NCBI GenBank assembly: GCA_019925095.2
Contig: CM034412.1
Coordinates: forward strand, 12,252,001-12,316,000
DNA: 64,000 bases
From: Dendrolimus kikuchii
Taxonomy: Eukaryota; Arthropoda; Insecta; Lepidoptera; Lasiocampidae
Direction: 5' to 3'
The notes under the pieces are model-generated. The model was not told the origin of the DNA. It searched no databases and was given only the letters and a program-made list of their open reading frames with translations. The stretch's first letter is position 1; each line of letters begins with the position of its first letter. This document shows positions 1 to 12,688 of the stretch, one piece after another. The position numbers were made by a program, and so were the translations under genes.

Positions 1-295
1 TTTTCTGCGTACTCCACCACCACATTGTGAACATGAAAGAAAATGTAAGAATCATTTTAAGGAACTTGTAATCGTCAACAAAAATTCGACCAAAGCGTGA
101 CAAGTTAAAGAAAGATGTGACTTACTAGGTTGGAAGTGAATATGTCGGATTGACATATTATTTATCTATCCTTTCATTTGCTTTAGCACTGGTTAAAATT
201 TGACAGTACATGTTTGTATGGAGTTTTCTGTAATAATACTGTAAATTTTCTACCCATGGTAAAGTAGAAAGCCGGCATTAGCCCCTTTCATCTTT

Positions 296-529
296 GTCCC
301 TGCTCCATCTGGGATAATGTTAGTGACTGTGTCACGTAGCTGAGGGTATAATACGTTATTTGTAATGCGACATTGTTATTAATTGTTAATGACGTTAAAC
401 ATTGTGTATACATGTATGTATACACACTAAAGCAGTTAATTTTTAACAACGTTATTTTTAACGCTATAAATAAGATATATTTGGCCACAGTCGCTCACAC
501 TAACACATTATCCCAGATATAGCAGGGAC
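296..529. mobile_element. Foldback MITE, about 234 bp
   Basis: The left end starts GTCCCTGCTCCATCTGGGAT. The reverse complement of the right end starts GTCCCTGCTATATCTGGGAT. The arms continue through GATAATG and a shared ACTGTG for about 36-44 bp. There is no coding capacity. No clear target duplication was seen, so the superfamily is not assigned. Confidence 0.7.
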
Positions 530-642
530 ATTGGAGTCAATCACTCATTATACATACATATATATTAGTTATTTACATTAGCTGAAAGTGAACGCAAAAG
601 AAACTAAAATCACGATTTGACTGATACCAGTTAATGTTAGAC

Positions 643-1357
643 TATTCTATCTATCTATCTATCATTTAAGAGCTATATGCTCTTGTCGTTGGAGCCTCCT
701 CCAATCTTTTCTATTATGGGCCAGTTGTTTTACTTCTATGTAAGACACGACACCCACTTTTTCTTATATTTGATCCATGAATGCTCGCCTTGGTCTTCCC
801 TTCCCTCTCCTTGCTTCCACTTTGCCTTCGATTAACGTGCATAAGAAGGCGTCGTGTCGTAGCAAATGGCCAAACATCTTTCTCCTTCTTTCCTCCAGAG
901 TTTTTAAAATTGTGCATTTCTCCTTTACCATATCCAGTACTTCTTCATTTGTCTTCTTTTCTTTCCAACTTATTCTCTCCATGCGTCTCCAACACCACAT
1001 TTCAAATGCTGGTAATCTATCGCGATCTCTTTGTGTCATTGTCCATGCATCACACCCATATAAAGCCATGCTCCAGACATAAATTTTAAACGGATTGTGC
1101 TATTTTAGACCTAAATAGTTTTTACTAATAAAAGCTCTTTTTGCAATTGTTATTCTCGCTATTATGTCGTTTCTACATCGAGGATCTGTTGTAATGAGGC
1201 TGCCTAGATATCTAAATTTTTCTACTTGTTGGAATGTATGACCCCTTAACTTTATTGGGCTTGCTGTGTATAAATTTTTGGCTGTTGTCATTATTTTTGG
1301 TTTATTCGTGTTTATTTTTGGACTATTACTCATTAGAATTTCAAATGTCAACCTCAT
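643..1357 (-). pseudogene. 5'-truncated RTE-like LINE, reverse transcriptase C-terminus
   Basis: On the minus strand the frame holds VEKFRYLGSLITTDPRCRND, then YVWSMALYGCDAWT, then RDRLPAFEMWCWRRMERISW and a tail ending RQEHIALK. These are the usual blocks after the catalytic domain of arthropod RTE-like elements. One in-frame TAG near 1102 and one TAA near 766 interrupt it. The stop at 662 is followed by a (GATA)n 3' tail at 643-663. The upstream catalytic domain is missing. Confidence 0.85.
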
Positions 1358-3244
1358 ATTTAATTTATTTTAAATTTTATACATTCTCGTGACAGCATTT
1401 AGAACGTAACAAGATGAAGTCTCATATGAATTTATAGTCTAATTGTATAAATTATGCCTAATAGATGGTTAAGTAAAATAATAATTCGTAACCAAAACAC
1501 CACTTAAGAGATGTAAGAAGAGTGAGAGTACAACGCACGCATTAATATGCAAACACGAGTAACATGGCTGATATTTAAATAAATAGAATATATTAAAAAA
1601 TTACACGTGTTCGCTACCAATCACATTACAAACACGGCGACACCTGCAAAGGTTAAAAACCTAGATATTACACGTATACGATATTTTTATAATACTCTAC
1701 CACAGCTTAACAAATTATTATCATCAATAATGATATTTCAATTAATTACAGCCATGCTTAGTGAGAGTATTGTGGATCTGTGATATGTGAGTCTCTGGAT
1801 AGCTCCTGAGATTGCAGATGGTTTATAATATAGTCAAGAATGACCAAGAATGGGCTTCTGGTACTGTTAACCTTCTAATTTTTGTAATTGTAGGGAGTTT
1901 TCCCCGTATAGTGTCATGTAATTCAAGGTTGAGCTCTCTTGTAATCACTAGTAGAATATAGTTAATGACTACTAATGTTACACTTGCGTGTTAATTTAAA
2001 AAAAAACTTTTGATATTTTATTTTTTTAACTTTTTGTTAATGTACAAATAAAAAAGTTTTTTAAGCGCATATACAATATACGTAAACAAGTAGGCAATCC
2101 TATTAAATGGTTACTCAACGATATGCAATCATCAAAACATTATTATTAAAGATAAAATATAAACACTATAATTCATAATGAGCTCACGTTGTTATGTATG
2201 GGTATGATAAGCAATATTTTACTTTTACCGACCGCAAATCGCTATCTACTGCTTAGTTAATATTTATTACAGAGTTTATAAAATGTGGCTTCATGTATAA
2301 AGTTCGATATATTTACTGTGATAACCTATTGCCATGAAACGCCAGTAAATTCTGTGCCTTTACTCTCCAAGTTAATCTCAATACCAATACAAGACCAATT
2401 CAATCCCAATGTCAATTTTAAAGTGACGTGATTCGGTACTACTGAAGCAACATTGGATTAAAATTAAGATTAGATTGTGATTGTTTAGGACGCGTGAAGT
2501 TAGTTCCATAAAGCGTCGCATTGGTGTTGGTCAACACATCAAAATAATTCGCTAGTAAGACTTTAAAATAGTTAATCTTTTAAATAACACGAGTAATAAA
2601 TAGATATATTAGTAAAGATTGTTTGACTGATTAATTGTAGCATTTTAAATTAAAATCTGAAAAACAACATTGTTTAAATCATAAATACATTCATGACTTT
2701 AACTGTATGTGTTGTGACCGTTGCCTACACTATCATAATACTCAAAGTTCTCTCAGTTCTCTGTCGAATTTCCAAATATAAGTGGAATTAGATTTTCAGA
2801 GATATATTGTGTGCCAGCCGTGATTTAAGACAGTTATACAAGTGGAATCCAACTGTAATAAAGGATATTGTATCAATTATCTAATAAGTCGTAAGTACAA
2901 ACTCAATCCGTTTTAATATATTAAAGTAATACTAATATCGTACTTCAAAGCAGCTGTTAGTTGTTTGTGTTTCTTTCTTATTTTGCCGATCTTATTGTTT
3001 ATTTGTCACTTGATGAGAGCACATTACACAAGAAAGTTTTTGTTAAAATGTTTGGGAATGCCAAACATAAATAACAACCCATCGTTCACAGAACCCAATT
3101 AAGTATGCATAATTGAAGTGTTTTGTGATAAATATTTAGGTCGTAACAAAAAAATACGCTTTAGTATTTTTTACTGAACTTTTGATTTGTATTAACCAAT
3201 AAGTTAACCAACTAAGATTCTACATTATTGTTTTTTATATTTTA
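1358..3244. other. AT-rich noncoding DNA
   Basis: I see no supported gene or complete element here. The only signal is a consensus-like splice donor at 2890 that could pair with the acceptor at 3245. Confidence 0.4.
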
Positions 3245-3500
3245 GATACACCAGCAACCACTCCGCTTCGAGGCACAAGACCACAATCCTGCCGATGTTA
3301 CCCTTCAACCCCGTGCAGATATTTAGATAAAGATAATGTGCTGCAATTTGTGAAAACAGAAGATGAAGCAGTTTGCACAGGAATTTCTACAAATGTCTGA
3401 AAGTCTGGGCAATGTAGAAAATGCTCTCGTATTAATCTCCAATACCATTTTGGAAATTGTCAGGAAAATGCCAGAGCCTTGATAATTGCTAATTAAATAT
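3245..3500 (+). other. Candidate terminal exon encoding a short helical tail (unrecognised)
   Basis: A pyrimidine-rich acceptor ending TTTTAG precedes 3245. From ATG 3363 a 39-residue frame runs to TGA at 3482. It contains FAQEFLQMSESLGNVENALV and ends KMPEP, amphipathic in appearance and followed by ATTAAA at 3492. A second frame across the same bases codes for about 50 residues from 3246. A plausible upstream donor TC|GTAAGT lies at 2890. It resembles the C-terminal coil of small Myb/SANT or MADF proteins, often transposon-borne, but this is a guess. Confidence 0.2.
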
Positions 3501-3830
3501 ATTTTTTATCTTAAATAACTCTATATATTGTTTCATTATAATTATTTAAAAATAGGTAGTTTAATTTATACTTTAATAAAAATACAAATAATTGAATTAT
3601 CTCAATTATAATATAATGTTCAGGACGTGTTAAATTTAATTGTATACAAGTAGTTAAAGTTTAGTAGCATAATCCCCTCTGTCTACCCCGTAAGGGACAT
3701 GACAATATAAATAGGTGATTAGAGTAATAGTTTTGAAATTTAAAAATATTTTTGTTTTATCGTATAACATAATCTCTGGAATTGTTGAATCCATTCAAAA
3801 AGTTCTTTATTAGGGTAAAACCTAGTTACT

Positions 3831-4030
3831 TAGAAAGAGAGTGTCGGGGTGAAGGTAAGGAAAGGAATGCTCCGGTGGTTCGGGCATGTGGAAAGAATGC
3901 ATGATGAAAGAATGACTAAACAAATATACAATGCAAAAGTGGATGGATGCAGAAGTCGTGGAATTGATCAAATTGATCGTGTATAGCAGAAGGTGATGTC
4001 AGGAGCCTTAAGAACAACGAGCTTGCAACA
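3831..4030 (+). mobile_element. LINE fragment of the YGSESW family, flanked by 30-bp direct repeats
   Basis: The body is closely similar to 52091-52285 (RKGMLRWFGHVERMHDERMT). It is flanked by direct repeats at 3801-3830 and 4031-4060 that differ at two positions, consistent with a target duplication. Neither LINE end is complete and the (TATG)n tail is missing. Confidence 0.75.
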
Positions 4031-4743
4031 AGTTCCTTATTAGGGTAAAAACTAGTTACTATAATAAAACTACATTTTAATTTAAGCGCGGTATTTTATT
4101 TCTTTATTAATTCTAAAACATATATAATATTAAAGTAAACACTTACAAACCAGGATAAGTACTGTATTAAATGCAAAGAATGTTTTGTTTCATTAGATAA
4201 ACTACAATGTGGGCTTTGTGTTCGTACTTCATACACAAGGACAACAAACCTACTTGGCGGTATATCACTTCACTTCGGAGTTGATAAAAAGGGTTTTATG
4301 TTTCATAAACTTCCTCAAATAAGTCCTAGCTCACTCTATAATTCGCTATAAATTCGTCTTCAATCATTGAAAATACGCTATTTGTATAACGCATTATACG
4401 AGGCTCATTTCTTCTTTCTTGTAGTTTTTATTGTGCATTTTACGTAAAATGTGCGATATTAGTACTAATTTAGCCATATTAGGAACTTATTATTTATTAA
4501 AAACCACTTAAAACGCAAAACAATTTCTAAAAAGTTACACTTTTGTTATTGGAAAAATCACAATAGTCAACACAATATTGTCGCAATACACAGCTGTCAA
4601 AATCAACTCGAGAGTAGCGATAAGATCCCGATTCCGATTTCGTTTAGTTCTCCAAATTGACACGCAATCTCAAATCAATTTGGCGCTAGTGTTGAAATCA
4701 AGAGTAAGAAACGTTCAAATTTCAATCCCGATCTGTCGGAATT

Positions 4744-4880
4744 AATGCAAATTGTAATAAGAAAGTACATCGCGAATTAGACGTTTTTCAACAGCGGTGT
4801 AGTCGGCGCTTGCATCATACGGTATGTTGTTTTTTACAACCGGCTTACCCTAAGCCGAATTTCCACTCCGCGCCACTGGA
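4744..4880 (+). repeat. Dispersed repeat, copy 1 (short form)
   Basis: It shares GCAAATTGTAATAAGAAA, CAACAGCGGTGTAGTCG and AGCCGAATTTC blocks in order with 23457-23697. This copy lacks an internal segment of about 100 bp that is present there. It is unclassified. Confidence 0.65.
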
Positions 4881-6405
4881 GGTTAGTAAATAACGTCAGA
4901 ATATAATAATATGTGAGAATGAAACTAAGTTATCAACAAAGTATTAGGAATTGAAATGAATTCATTCACTGAATTCCCACAGCGCAACGATATGGGGTTT
5001 TTAAAAATGGTGTCGTAATAGTAGATTGTTACACGAGAGGGAAATGTTGTCTAATTAGGCATGAGATGGTTCAAATGCCTAAACAGGATTTTCACTCGAG
5101 GTTAACACTCTGCTTTTCATTTCGAATAAGGAAAGTAAATAAAAACTAATTAGTTAAACAAACAACTATTTCTCTAATGTAATCAGGCGTTAAACCCATA
5201 TCCCAATCTGATTAACTCCTTTATTTAATACGTCACATATGAAACGTCAAGTAAATTTCTTTTTCTGTGGCATTATATCAGCCAGTGTTTTTTGTTATTA
5301 TTGATAGCGAATATTTCGCCTAAATTAATGTAAATTAAATAATAATTTAGTGAAAAGTAATTTATAAGTATAAAATGATGTTACAAAGTTGATATATTTT
5401 TATAACAATTTAAATCGCGGCAGATTTAACAGTGACTTGAAAAAGAAGTTGAGACCTGAGTCGCATGTTTTATCTGTAGTTCGCAGTTTTTAAATTTTTT
5501 GACAGCAGGGAAAGTCGTTTCCCAAGGACGAAAAGTATCGTTTCCATCCCTGGGATCAGTCAACTCCAAGCGTTCTTTCAGAATATGAGAAATAAAAAAT
5601 TATTTAGAGGTTAGTATTGCCTTGATAACATCTTGAATGTTGCAGTTGTCGTCATAGGTATTTTCAGCTTTTTACAAAAAAAGGGTAAAAACTAGACCGA
5701 AAACTACGTCACTTTGTCAAATACAGTAAAACGTTAAACAACATTAACTTTATTCGAAAATCAATATAATAAAACTGCTCAACAAAATTTATTTGGGAAA
5801 ACCAACAAACAATACACATAAAGCAAAGTACCGCTGACAAAAGAAAGAAGTACAACGATAAAAATTAGCTTTATTACAAACAACAAAAGTGAAAGAAACA
5901 AAAATGTTTGTACGACAATAAAAATGAAATTTTCGCCAAACATCCCCCAACAGCTCCCAGACGCGTCGTGGCAACTTGGTACTGGCTAAGTAATTGCCTT
6001 TTATACAGTTTGTCGCGGGAAAACTTCCCAGCTGACTCATCGCGGTCCCAACGACACACAAAAGGATGTTTTTTTCACGCGCGAGCACGCGTAATAAGAC
6101 ATACGACAGAAAGTACTCGGTCTAGGTAGATAAATCAAGGAAGACGATTATATAAATGTAATAGTAACCGAGCAAGAAATAAAGATATAATAATATTACA
6201 TCCCGCAGACTCTGGTCCCTCCATATGAAAGCAATTTTAAACCCGCTACTTTATTGAAGAAACTAATTGCCGGAGCCTGTCTTTCCCGGTACTTACAACC
6301 TGGGTGTCTTCAGATCCCGAGAGAATAGGTCCCTTTTAGGTAAAGCAACCTTCACTCCTCATCGGGCGAGATCATGGTCAAACGCGAACCTATATTATGT
6401 ACTAT
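4881..6405. other. No recognised gene
   Basis: The stretch 5900-6130 is locally GC-richer and opens overlapping ORFs of up to 99 codons on both strands. None resembles a known protein. Confidence 0.35.
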
Positions 6406-6409
6406 AAAA

Positions 6410-6830
6410 AAGGTGCATTTACGAATTTCACACAACGGTAACCTCACTGTTTATGTTTCGCCATGAACAAGTATTAATAAACTGCCCGGTAGTGTAGATG
6501 ATGTTCTTAGGATTCGATGTGGTGTGTCATTGAAATAAAACGAAAGCACTGCTTATTGAGCTATCATAATAACAACAACATCCATATTTAGCCTAATTTT
6601 TTATCGAAGGTGCATTTATGAATTCCACACAACGGTAACCTCATTGTTATTTCACTATCAACAAGTATTAATTTAAATAATATCCGCATTACGATAGGAA
6701 AACTGCCAAGTAGTATAGATATTTCCCTTTATTAGGATTCGAAATGATGTCATTGAAACAAGACGAAAGCGTCGACCTTTTGAGCTAACACGATTACTAT
6801 ATCCATGTTTAACCTAATTTCTTGTAACGA
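6410..6830 (+). repeat. Diverged tandem duplication, unit about 195-225 bp
   Basis: GTGCATTTACGAATTTCACA at about 6414 recurs as GTGCATTTATGAATTCCACA at about 6610. The later blocks ACAAGTATTAAT, AGTGTAGAT/AGTATAGAT, TTAGGATTCGA, GTCATTGAAA and CATCCATATTTAGCCTAATT also recur in order. Confidence 0.75.
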
Positions 6831-8360
6831 GTAGGCCATTAAAGAGAGTATTATCAAATCAAACCATAAGGAGCTTTAAGTAAATAACCGAAACAAAAGT
6901 TACCTAATATGTAAGCCAATATCTCAAAAGCAAGAACATTAGTTAAAGCAAAAGCTAACTAAGCTAACTCTTGAGACGTGTTCGGGAAAGTTATTCAACT
7001 AAAATGTCTCAAGTTTTCATATTAGTTCACAACTTGAGGAGTAATCTGGCAACAATATCGCCTCGGTATTCAACACTGCGCGTACAAATGTTCTAGAGAA
7101 CAAGTTAGTGTAACAAAAGAAAACCTTTTATCACCGGGAGAATCCGACCAACAAAACGACCGTATAAATTATCCTAAATAGAAGACTCGCATTAGTGTTC
7201 AAACCTAGTCAGGGCCACGTAGGCTTGCGTCCTGTGCCGCATGCCGCTGACACATCGCTTTCCGCAAAAACAACGTGCTTTCACAATAATACAATAGGTG
7301 GTTGGGTAGAGCGGTTTCCTCCACTCGACCCCCACACCCCTCGTTGGCAAACGACCGCCCCTACCTCCCCAGTCGCCACTTGTATGACTCAGCAGCGAAG
7401 TATAGATCAAATTCGACGTTGCGCTTCTCTACTGGTTGTTTTCATAGTATATTCATTTTCACAAACACTGTTGTCCTTACCGGTTTTCCCAATATAATAG
7501 TGTGGTCACTAAAAAATACCATATTACCAATAATACTTTAGTGAATTCACTCACGGACAAATTAAAAATATCCGTGTCTTGACATGTTTATGTGGGATAG
7601 TGTTGTAGTATGTCCTTCCATTTGGCAAATTAAGCGGTGGTGGTTGCCTACGCTATATACCAAACATAATTCCTTAGTACGTTTATTATTATCTCTTTCA
7701 GTAGTCTTTAATTAAATATTTTGTCTTAAGTTATTTTAAATATGTAAGAGATCATTACAATGTTTTGTCTCATTTTGCTAAACTATTGATCTCCGCTACA
7801 GTCAAGACACGGTAGAGTAAGTCAATGGATAAAATAGGTCGTAGGTATGAAAATCTACAAAACTTCTTATCGTTTAAGCACTCGTTAAGGGCAACACAGT
7901 TCCCTTTACAGGTGAGACACTGTCGGGAATAAATTATAGAAGCGGACGGAAAGTTATATTTTTAATAAAACTTCTGCAAAGACCCAGCGGAATGTCGACA
8001 ATGTTAAACTTCGTAAACTTTCTTGTGGTTTCGACGAGCTATTGGAGAATTGTTTAGCGAAGTATAAATTCCGAATATCCAAGAGGGAAACCTGAATCAA
8101 AGAAAGTTACTGAAAAACTAAGCAAAATTTTTATCATTCTGATCCATTCTAGTTAACATAAAATAATCATTCGAAGAGATGAAAATCATCAATTAATTGA
8201 GCACCGATTTACATTGTACCATGTACCATGTACCCAAGTACGTAGATTACCAACGGAATACGAAATCGAAGTTTACCCAGACTAAGCCGAACGGAGGGTA
8301 GAGAGAAAATATTTTTTTTTTTTTCATGTTTTCTTATACTTCATGGTACATGATAATAAT
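6831..8360. other. No recognised gene
   Basis: This is a mixed AT-rich stretch. A small patch at 7195-7410 is GC-richer, with overlapping ORFs on both strands that lack any family resemblance. Confidence 0.35.
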
Positions 8361-8460
8361 ATATGTCTATTAATATTAATAAATGCGAAAGTAACTCTAT
8401 CTGTCTGTTACTCTTTCACGGAAAAACTATTGGACCGATTTGGCTGAAACTCAGTCTATA

Positions 8461-9674
8461 TACTTAGTCTGGCCATAAATACTGTTACAATTAAAAAGAA
8501 ACAAAATATTACGTTTGAATATTTGGAATCTGTCATTTTTATAGGATTGTTCATTGTGTTTTCTCATTTTGGCGCCAATACATTGTACAACACATTTTGC
8601 GATATTAAAATGGAGTGGGGCGATAAAGAGAACCGAATCGCTGTGATTGCATTACCCAAAGTAGGTATGGAGCCAAATGCAATTTTTAAAACTTCATACG
8701 CTTGGTATTAGTCAAATGTTTGTGTACCTCCTCTGTTTGTGACAGAAAAAGATCTGGCCGACCACGTCGTGTTCGTACGAAAAAGGTGGTCAAAGCAGTA
8801 AGGGAAAGAATTCGAAAAATCTTGTCCGAAAGCAAAAGATTTTATGACGGGAGATGAAGATATCACCTAGAACCATGTCGCGTATTTTAAAAGATGACTT
8901 AGGACTTGCATCTTATAAGAGACACACTGGTCATTTCTTAACTCATAATTTAAAAAAGAATATGGTGGTAAAATCGAAACAACTACTGAAGCGGTACGCA
9001 AAGGGAGGTTACAGAAAAATTTTGTTATGTTCAAAGCTCTAAGGAAGCTTCTCAATTAGTCGACAGAGTGCAACGTGGGAATTATCCGTCTTCAGTGATG
9101 GTTTGGTGGGGTGTTAGCTATGAAGGAGTGACTGAGCCATATTTTTGTGAAAAAGGTATCAAAACATCGGCACAAGTGTATCAAGATACCATTCTTGAGA
9201 AGGTAGTTAAGCCCCTTAACAACACCATGTTCAATAACCAAGAATGGTCCTTCCAGCAAGACTCGGTGCCGGATCATAAAGCTCGGTCCACGCAGTCTTG
9301 GTTGGAAAGGAACATTTCGGACTTCATCAGAGCTGAAGACTGGCCGTCGTCTAGTCCTGATCTTAATCCGCTGGATTATGATTTATGGTCAGTTTTAGAG
9401 AGTACGGCTTGCTCTAAACGCCATGATAATTTGGAGTCCCTAAAACAATCCATACGATTGGCAGTGAAGAATTTTCCCACGGAAAGAGTTCGTGCTTCTA
9501 TTGATAACTGGCCTCAACCTTTAAAGGACTGTATTGCAGTCAATGGAGACCACTTCGAATAAGCTTTTTATATTTTAAATTTATGTATTAAACTAACACA
9601 CTGTAAAACTTATAAATGTTATTTGCAATAGAAAAAAAAAATCTTTGTTACAATATTTATGCTAAGACTAAGTA
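8461..9674 (+). mobile_element. mariner element (DD37D, maT-like) with terminal inverted repeats
   Basis: The left end is TACTTAGTCTGGCCATAAAT and the reverse complement of the right end is TACTTAGTCTTAGCATAAAT, about 30 bp of inverted repeat. TA lies at both borders (8461-8462 and 9673-9674). The element carries a dead transposase gene in the same orientation. It sits inside a Helitron remnant, so it is the younger insertion. Confidence 0.9.
8610..9562 (+). pseudogene. Broken mariner transposase, DD37D type
   Basis: The frame opens MEWGDKENRIAVIALPKVGM, then breaks. It resumes as SGRPRRVRTKKVVKAVRERI and ISPRTMSRILKDDLGL (helix-turn-helix region), then from about 9040 as NYPSSVMVWWGV, FQQDSVPDHKA and SPDLNPLDYDLW to FE at 9562. 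The second aspartate (QQD) and the third (PLD) are separated by 37 residues. The block that should carry the first catalytic aspartate (TDE) is deleted near 9035-9050, and at least two frameshifts and stops are present, so no active enzyme can be made. Confidence 0.9.
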
Positions 9675-9701
9675 TATATGCTGAAACTCGGTGTGTGTAC
9701 A

Positions 9702-9710
9702 CACACACAC

Positions 9711-9741
<31 letters not shown>
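9702..9741. repeat. (AC)n-(TA)n microsatellite
   Basis: A run of alternating CA is followed by alternating TA, about 40 bp in all, inside the Helitron remnant. Confidence 0.9.
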
Positions 9742-9745
<4 letters not shown>

Positions 9746-10674
9746 GAGCGTGAACATAGGATACTTTTTATCCCAAAAAATGGAATATTTCCGGGATTAA
9801 AATATTGGATCGATTTAAGAGCAAATATAAAAAATATCATCTATAAAAAAAATGCGATAGTAACTCGATCTGGCTGTCTGAATAGGTACCAAAATGGACA
9901 TAGATACTTTTCATCCTCGCAAATGGGATAGTTTGCAATGTAAAATGAAGTAAATCTTCCGGCGACAACCAACATAAAAATTTAATATAATGAAACTAAT
10001 ATTAACGCTTGCTCTTTAAACAAGAGGTACGCACTAGAGTTTGACCCCCCCTGCTGTGCCACGGTGTTAACTCTACTCGTAGCAAACACGTAATACGTAA
10101 AATAGACTACAAAATATGTTTAACTGATTTACACTTAAGTCATTGTAATGAGACAAGACATGTACCTGAACCACTAACCTATCAAAACTTTTTAACTGTC
10201 GTTATTATATCGTCAATTGAATATAATTAATTTTAGATTCGATCTATATAATTTGAATTTTAGAAAGTTACACCAAAAGTGAAATTCATTGCGCGGCAAT
10301 TGCCGAGTGCGTGTTAAGAATAAAACGCGAGTAATAAATTGTAATTCACACATGTCATCAGGCAACACCTACCTACCTGCTTCTACATAGAAACCGGTTC
10401 ACAATTTCTAAGTGGATACAAGTGTTTATGTATTTGCTTGCCATTAAGCAGCCAGGTTGCGAGATATAAGTGTTATGAAATGTGTATATATAAAGTTATA
10501 AGTAGTTAAAACACCAAGTTGTTTAAGTTCAAAATTAAACAACATTTGGCTTTCCTTTTTTGACAGGATGTCAACCTAAAAGTTCCGTTATCAAGATATT
10601 ACTAATAATTAAGATTTCCAGACTCCAATATGTATTTTTAATAACAAATTATAACACATAATCGACAACAAACT

Positions 10675-11075
10675 TTTTTATCCCATTATCCGGGATAAAA
10701 AGTATCCCTTGTCCACCCTCTCGATTTTAAAATTACATATATACCAAATTTCAGCCAAATCGGTCCAGTAGTTTTTTTTGTAAAAGCATAATATCAGCCT
10801 CATAGGTGATGGCAAATTTACATTTTTTAATATATTAAATAAACTTAAATATAATTTTAAACTTAATTGAACTAACTCTATTTTTAAATATTTTAATCAT
10901 GAACTTAAATATATTTTTATTTCAAAATCTATCCCATTTTTCGGGATAAAAGTATCCTATGTTCATCTTCGGCATCGAATATATATACACACATACTGAG
11001 TTTCATCCAAATCGGTCCAGTAGTTTTTCCGTAAAAACGAAACAGATACTTTCGCATTTATAATATTAATAGGGA
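10675..11075 (-). mobile_element. Two Helitron 5'-end copies in reverse orientation
   Basis: Segments 10675-10790 and 10920-11075 both read, on the minus strand, through ACTGGACCGATTTGG and a GGATAC(TT)TTTATCC block. The second begins on the minus strand with TCCCTATTAATATTATAAAT at 11075, preceded by A, a typical lepidopteran Helitron 5' end. Confidence 0.65.
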
Positions 11076-11489
11076 TTGTAAATAGATTGCCAGTGTTATC
11101 TAAAATACACACTATAAATACGTCGCAAATATGTTAAACTCTTGAAACCCTGCGCGAAATAGGAGTGTGCCTGAATTCTCTAATTTGACATCTCGCATGC
11201 ACGCAATTTTCTATTTTAAACAATACTCCGTGACGTACTGGAATAGTTCAATAAACGTGCACGTATGCCTGAAATCATATATATAACATATAATTATGTG
11301 ACGAAATGCACCGTCTAGTTTCGCCTACGCGTTATTTCGAGCATCAACGTTACTCTAATGTGCGTCAAAACAAATTTTGACTGGCTAATCCAACGAACAG
11401 TGTGATTTAGTAAGGCATGTAAGAATTACAAAGATATAAGAAATAAATGTTTTTTTTTTAGGACAAATAACACAAGGATATATATACAA

Positions 11490-11698
11490 CTAGCTGCCCC
11501 GGCAGACGTTGTTCTGCCCTGAAGAAATAAAATTTAGAACCCGATTGCAGCGCCACCTACCGGATCCAAATGTAAACTATCCTATCTTTCAAGTCGGATC
11601 AAACTGCACACGGTGTGCAAATTTGATTAAAATCGGTCAAGTAGTTTAGGAGTCCATTGAGGACAAACATTGTGACACGAGATTTATATATATTAAGA
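11490..11698 (-). mobile_element. Complete short non-autonomous Helitron, 209 bp
   Basis: On the minus strand it starts A|TCTTAATATATATAAATCTC at 11698 and ends GGGGCAGCTAG|T at 11490. This is the TC...CTAG structure inserted between A and T. The internal ACCGATTTTAATCAAATTTG is shared with relatives. Confidence 0.85.
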
Positions 11699-11960
11699 TT
11701 GTCACGCGCACACGCAGCCTGGCATACGCAAAGGGCGAAGGTTCAAATCCTGATCGGAAAGCACGAACCGATCGAGAATTTTTTTGACCTAATGGTGCAC
11801 ATTGTACTCCTTGCTAACGGCGAAGGAAAAACATCGCGATGAAACCTGTACATCGAGATAACCGATGTGTCAAACCCGCCAATCTACTGTCCGTTGTCCT
11901 ATAAAAACAGGAGGCCCGAGCCCAGCCGTGGGATGTTTATAGGCTGTTGTAATAAAGCGA
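11699..11960 (+). mobile_element. tRNA-headed SINE (family 2)
   Basis: A degenerate tRNA-like head contains GGTTCAAATCC (B-box-like). It is followed by GGAAAAACATCGCGATGAAA, GATAACCGATGTGTCAAACC and CCCAGCCGTGGGATGTTTAT, the body of a SINE widespread in Lepidoptera. It starts directly at the end of the Helitron. Confidence 0.8.
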
Positions 11961-12688
11961 ACATGTGTTAAATTAATCAAATTATCTTCCTATCAAATTT
12001 ATAGGACAAAAAATTTCTACACAACAATAACACAGCGAATTGTACAGCCTCAGACAGCAGCGCATTGTTCGAAACGTTGTGACGTCAATGGTCTCAAATA
12101 GATAACGAAATCCTTTTTTTTTCGAGTCCCCAAATTACCTCGTATCATGGCGGTGCAAAAAACGATTCGTACTTACGTAGACTCGATTCAACACGCAACA
12201 TATATTTTTAGATAACCTTAAACATTGCGCCACGCGAACTCGCGCCCACGACCTAAGCGGCAGATATTAGAACGCTCTCAAAATATAATTGCATCTTTTG
12301 TACATATAACATACATTTTGCATTAAGAAAGATGTTCGTGGTAATCTCAATACGAATACGTTTATTAACAATACTAAACACCTTGCTATTATAATAAATG
12401 TAAAGTTCTAAGTATCTCAGGGGGTTACTTGACGCAGTGACACGTATTTGGATGTAAAGATATAAGGTGTTCTTAAAAACTTTCTCTCCGCAAAGGACGC
12501 AGTATTAAAAAGAAATTAATACAACCTTAAGTATATTAGCGCTTAGTCACTAAATACAGAAGGTATTTAAGATGCGTTGACAGGGTCCACTCCGGAAACG
12601 ATATCTACGATATTGTTTTGAGTGTGGATCTGATTGGAAATAGTCAGCCTTATGTCAAGAATAGTGTACAATGTACATATATCGATTG

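Larger units (their letters stand above)
8370..9930 (+). mobile_element. Helitron remnant split by a mariner insertion
   Basis: Before the mariner (8370-8460) are GTCTATTAATATT, AAATGCGAAAGT and ACCGATTTGGCTGAAACTCA. After it (9675 on) the repeat resumes with a second GCTGAAACTCG and runs through GAACATAGGATACTTTTTAT. The same blocks occur uninterrupted, in reverse, at 10920-11075. A partial copy follows at 9840-9930. Confidence 0.65.

Noticed and set aside
5789..6129. 99-codon minus-strand ORF
   Set aside because: Low-information sequence overlapping frames on both strands, with no motif.
7192..7541. Overlapping ORFs on both strands
   Set aside because: No family motif, no splice context and no codon pattern. 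They are chance frames in a GC-richer patch.
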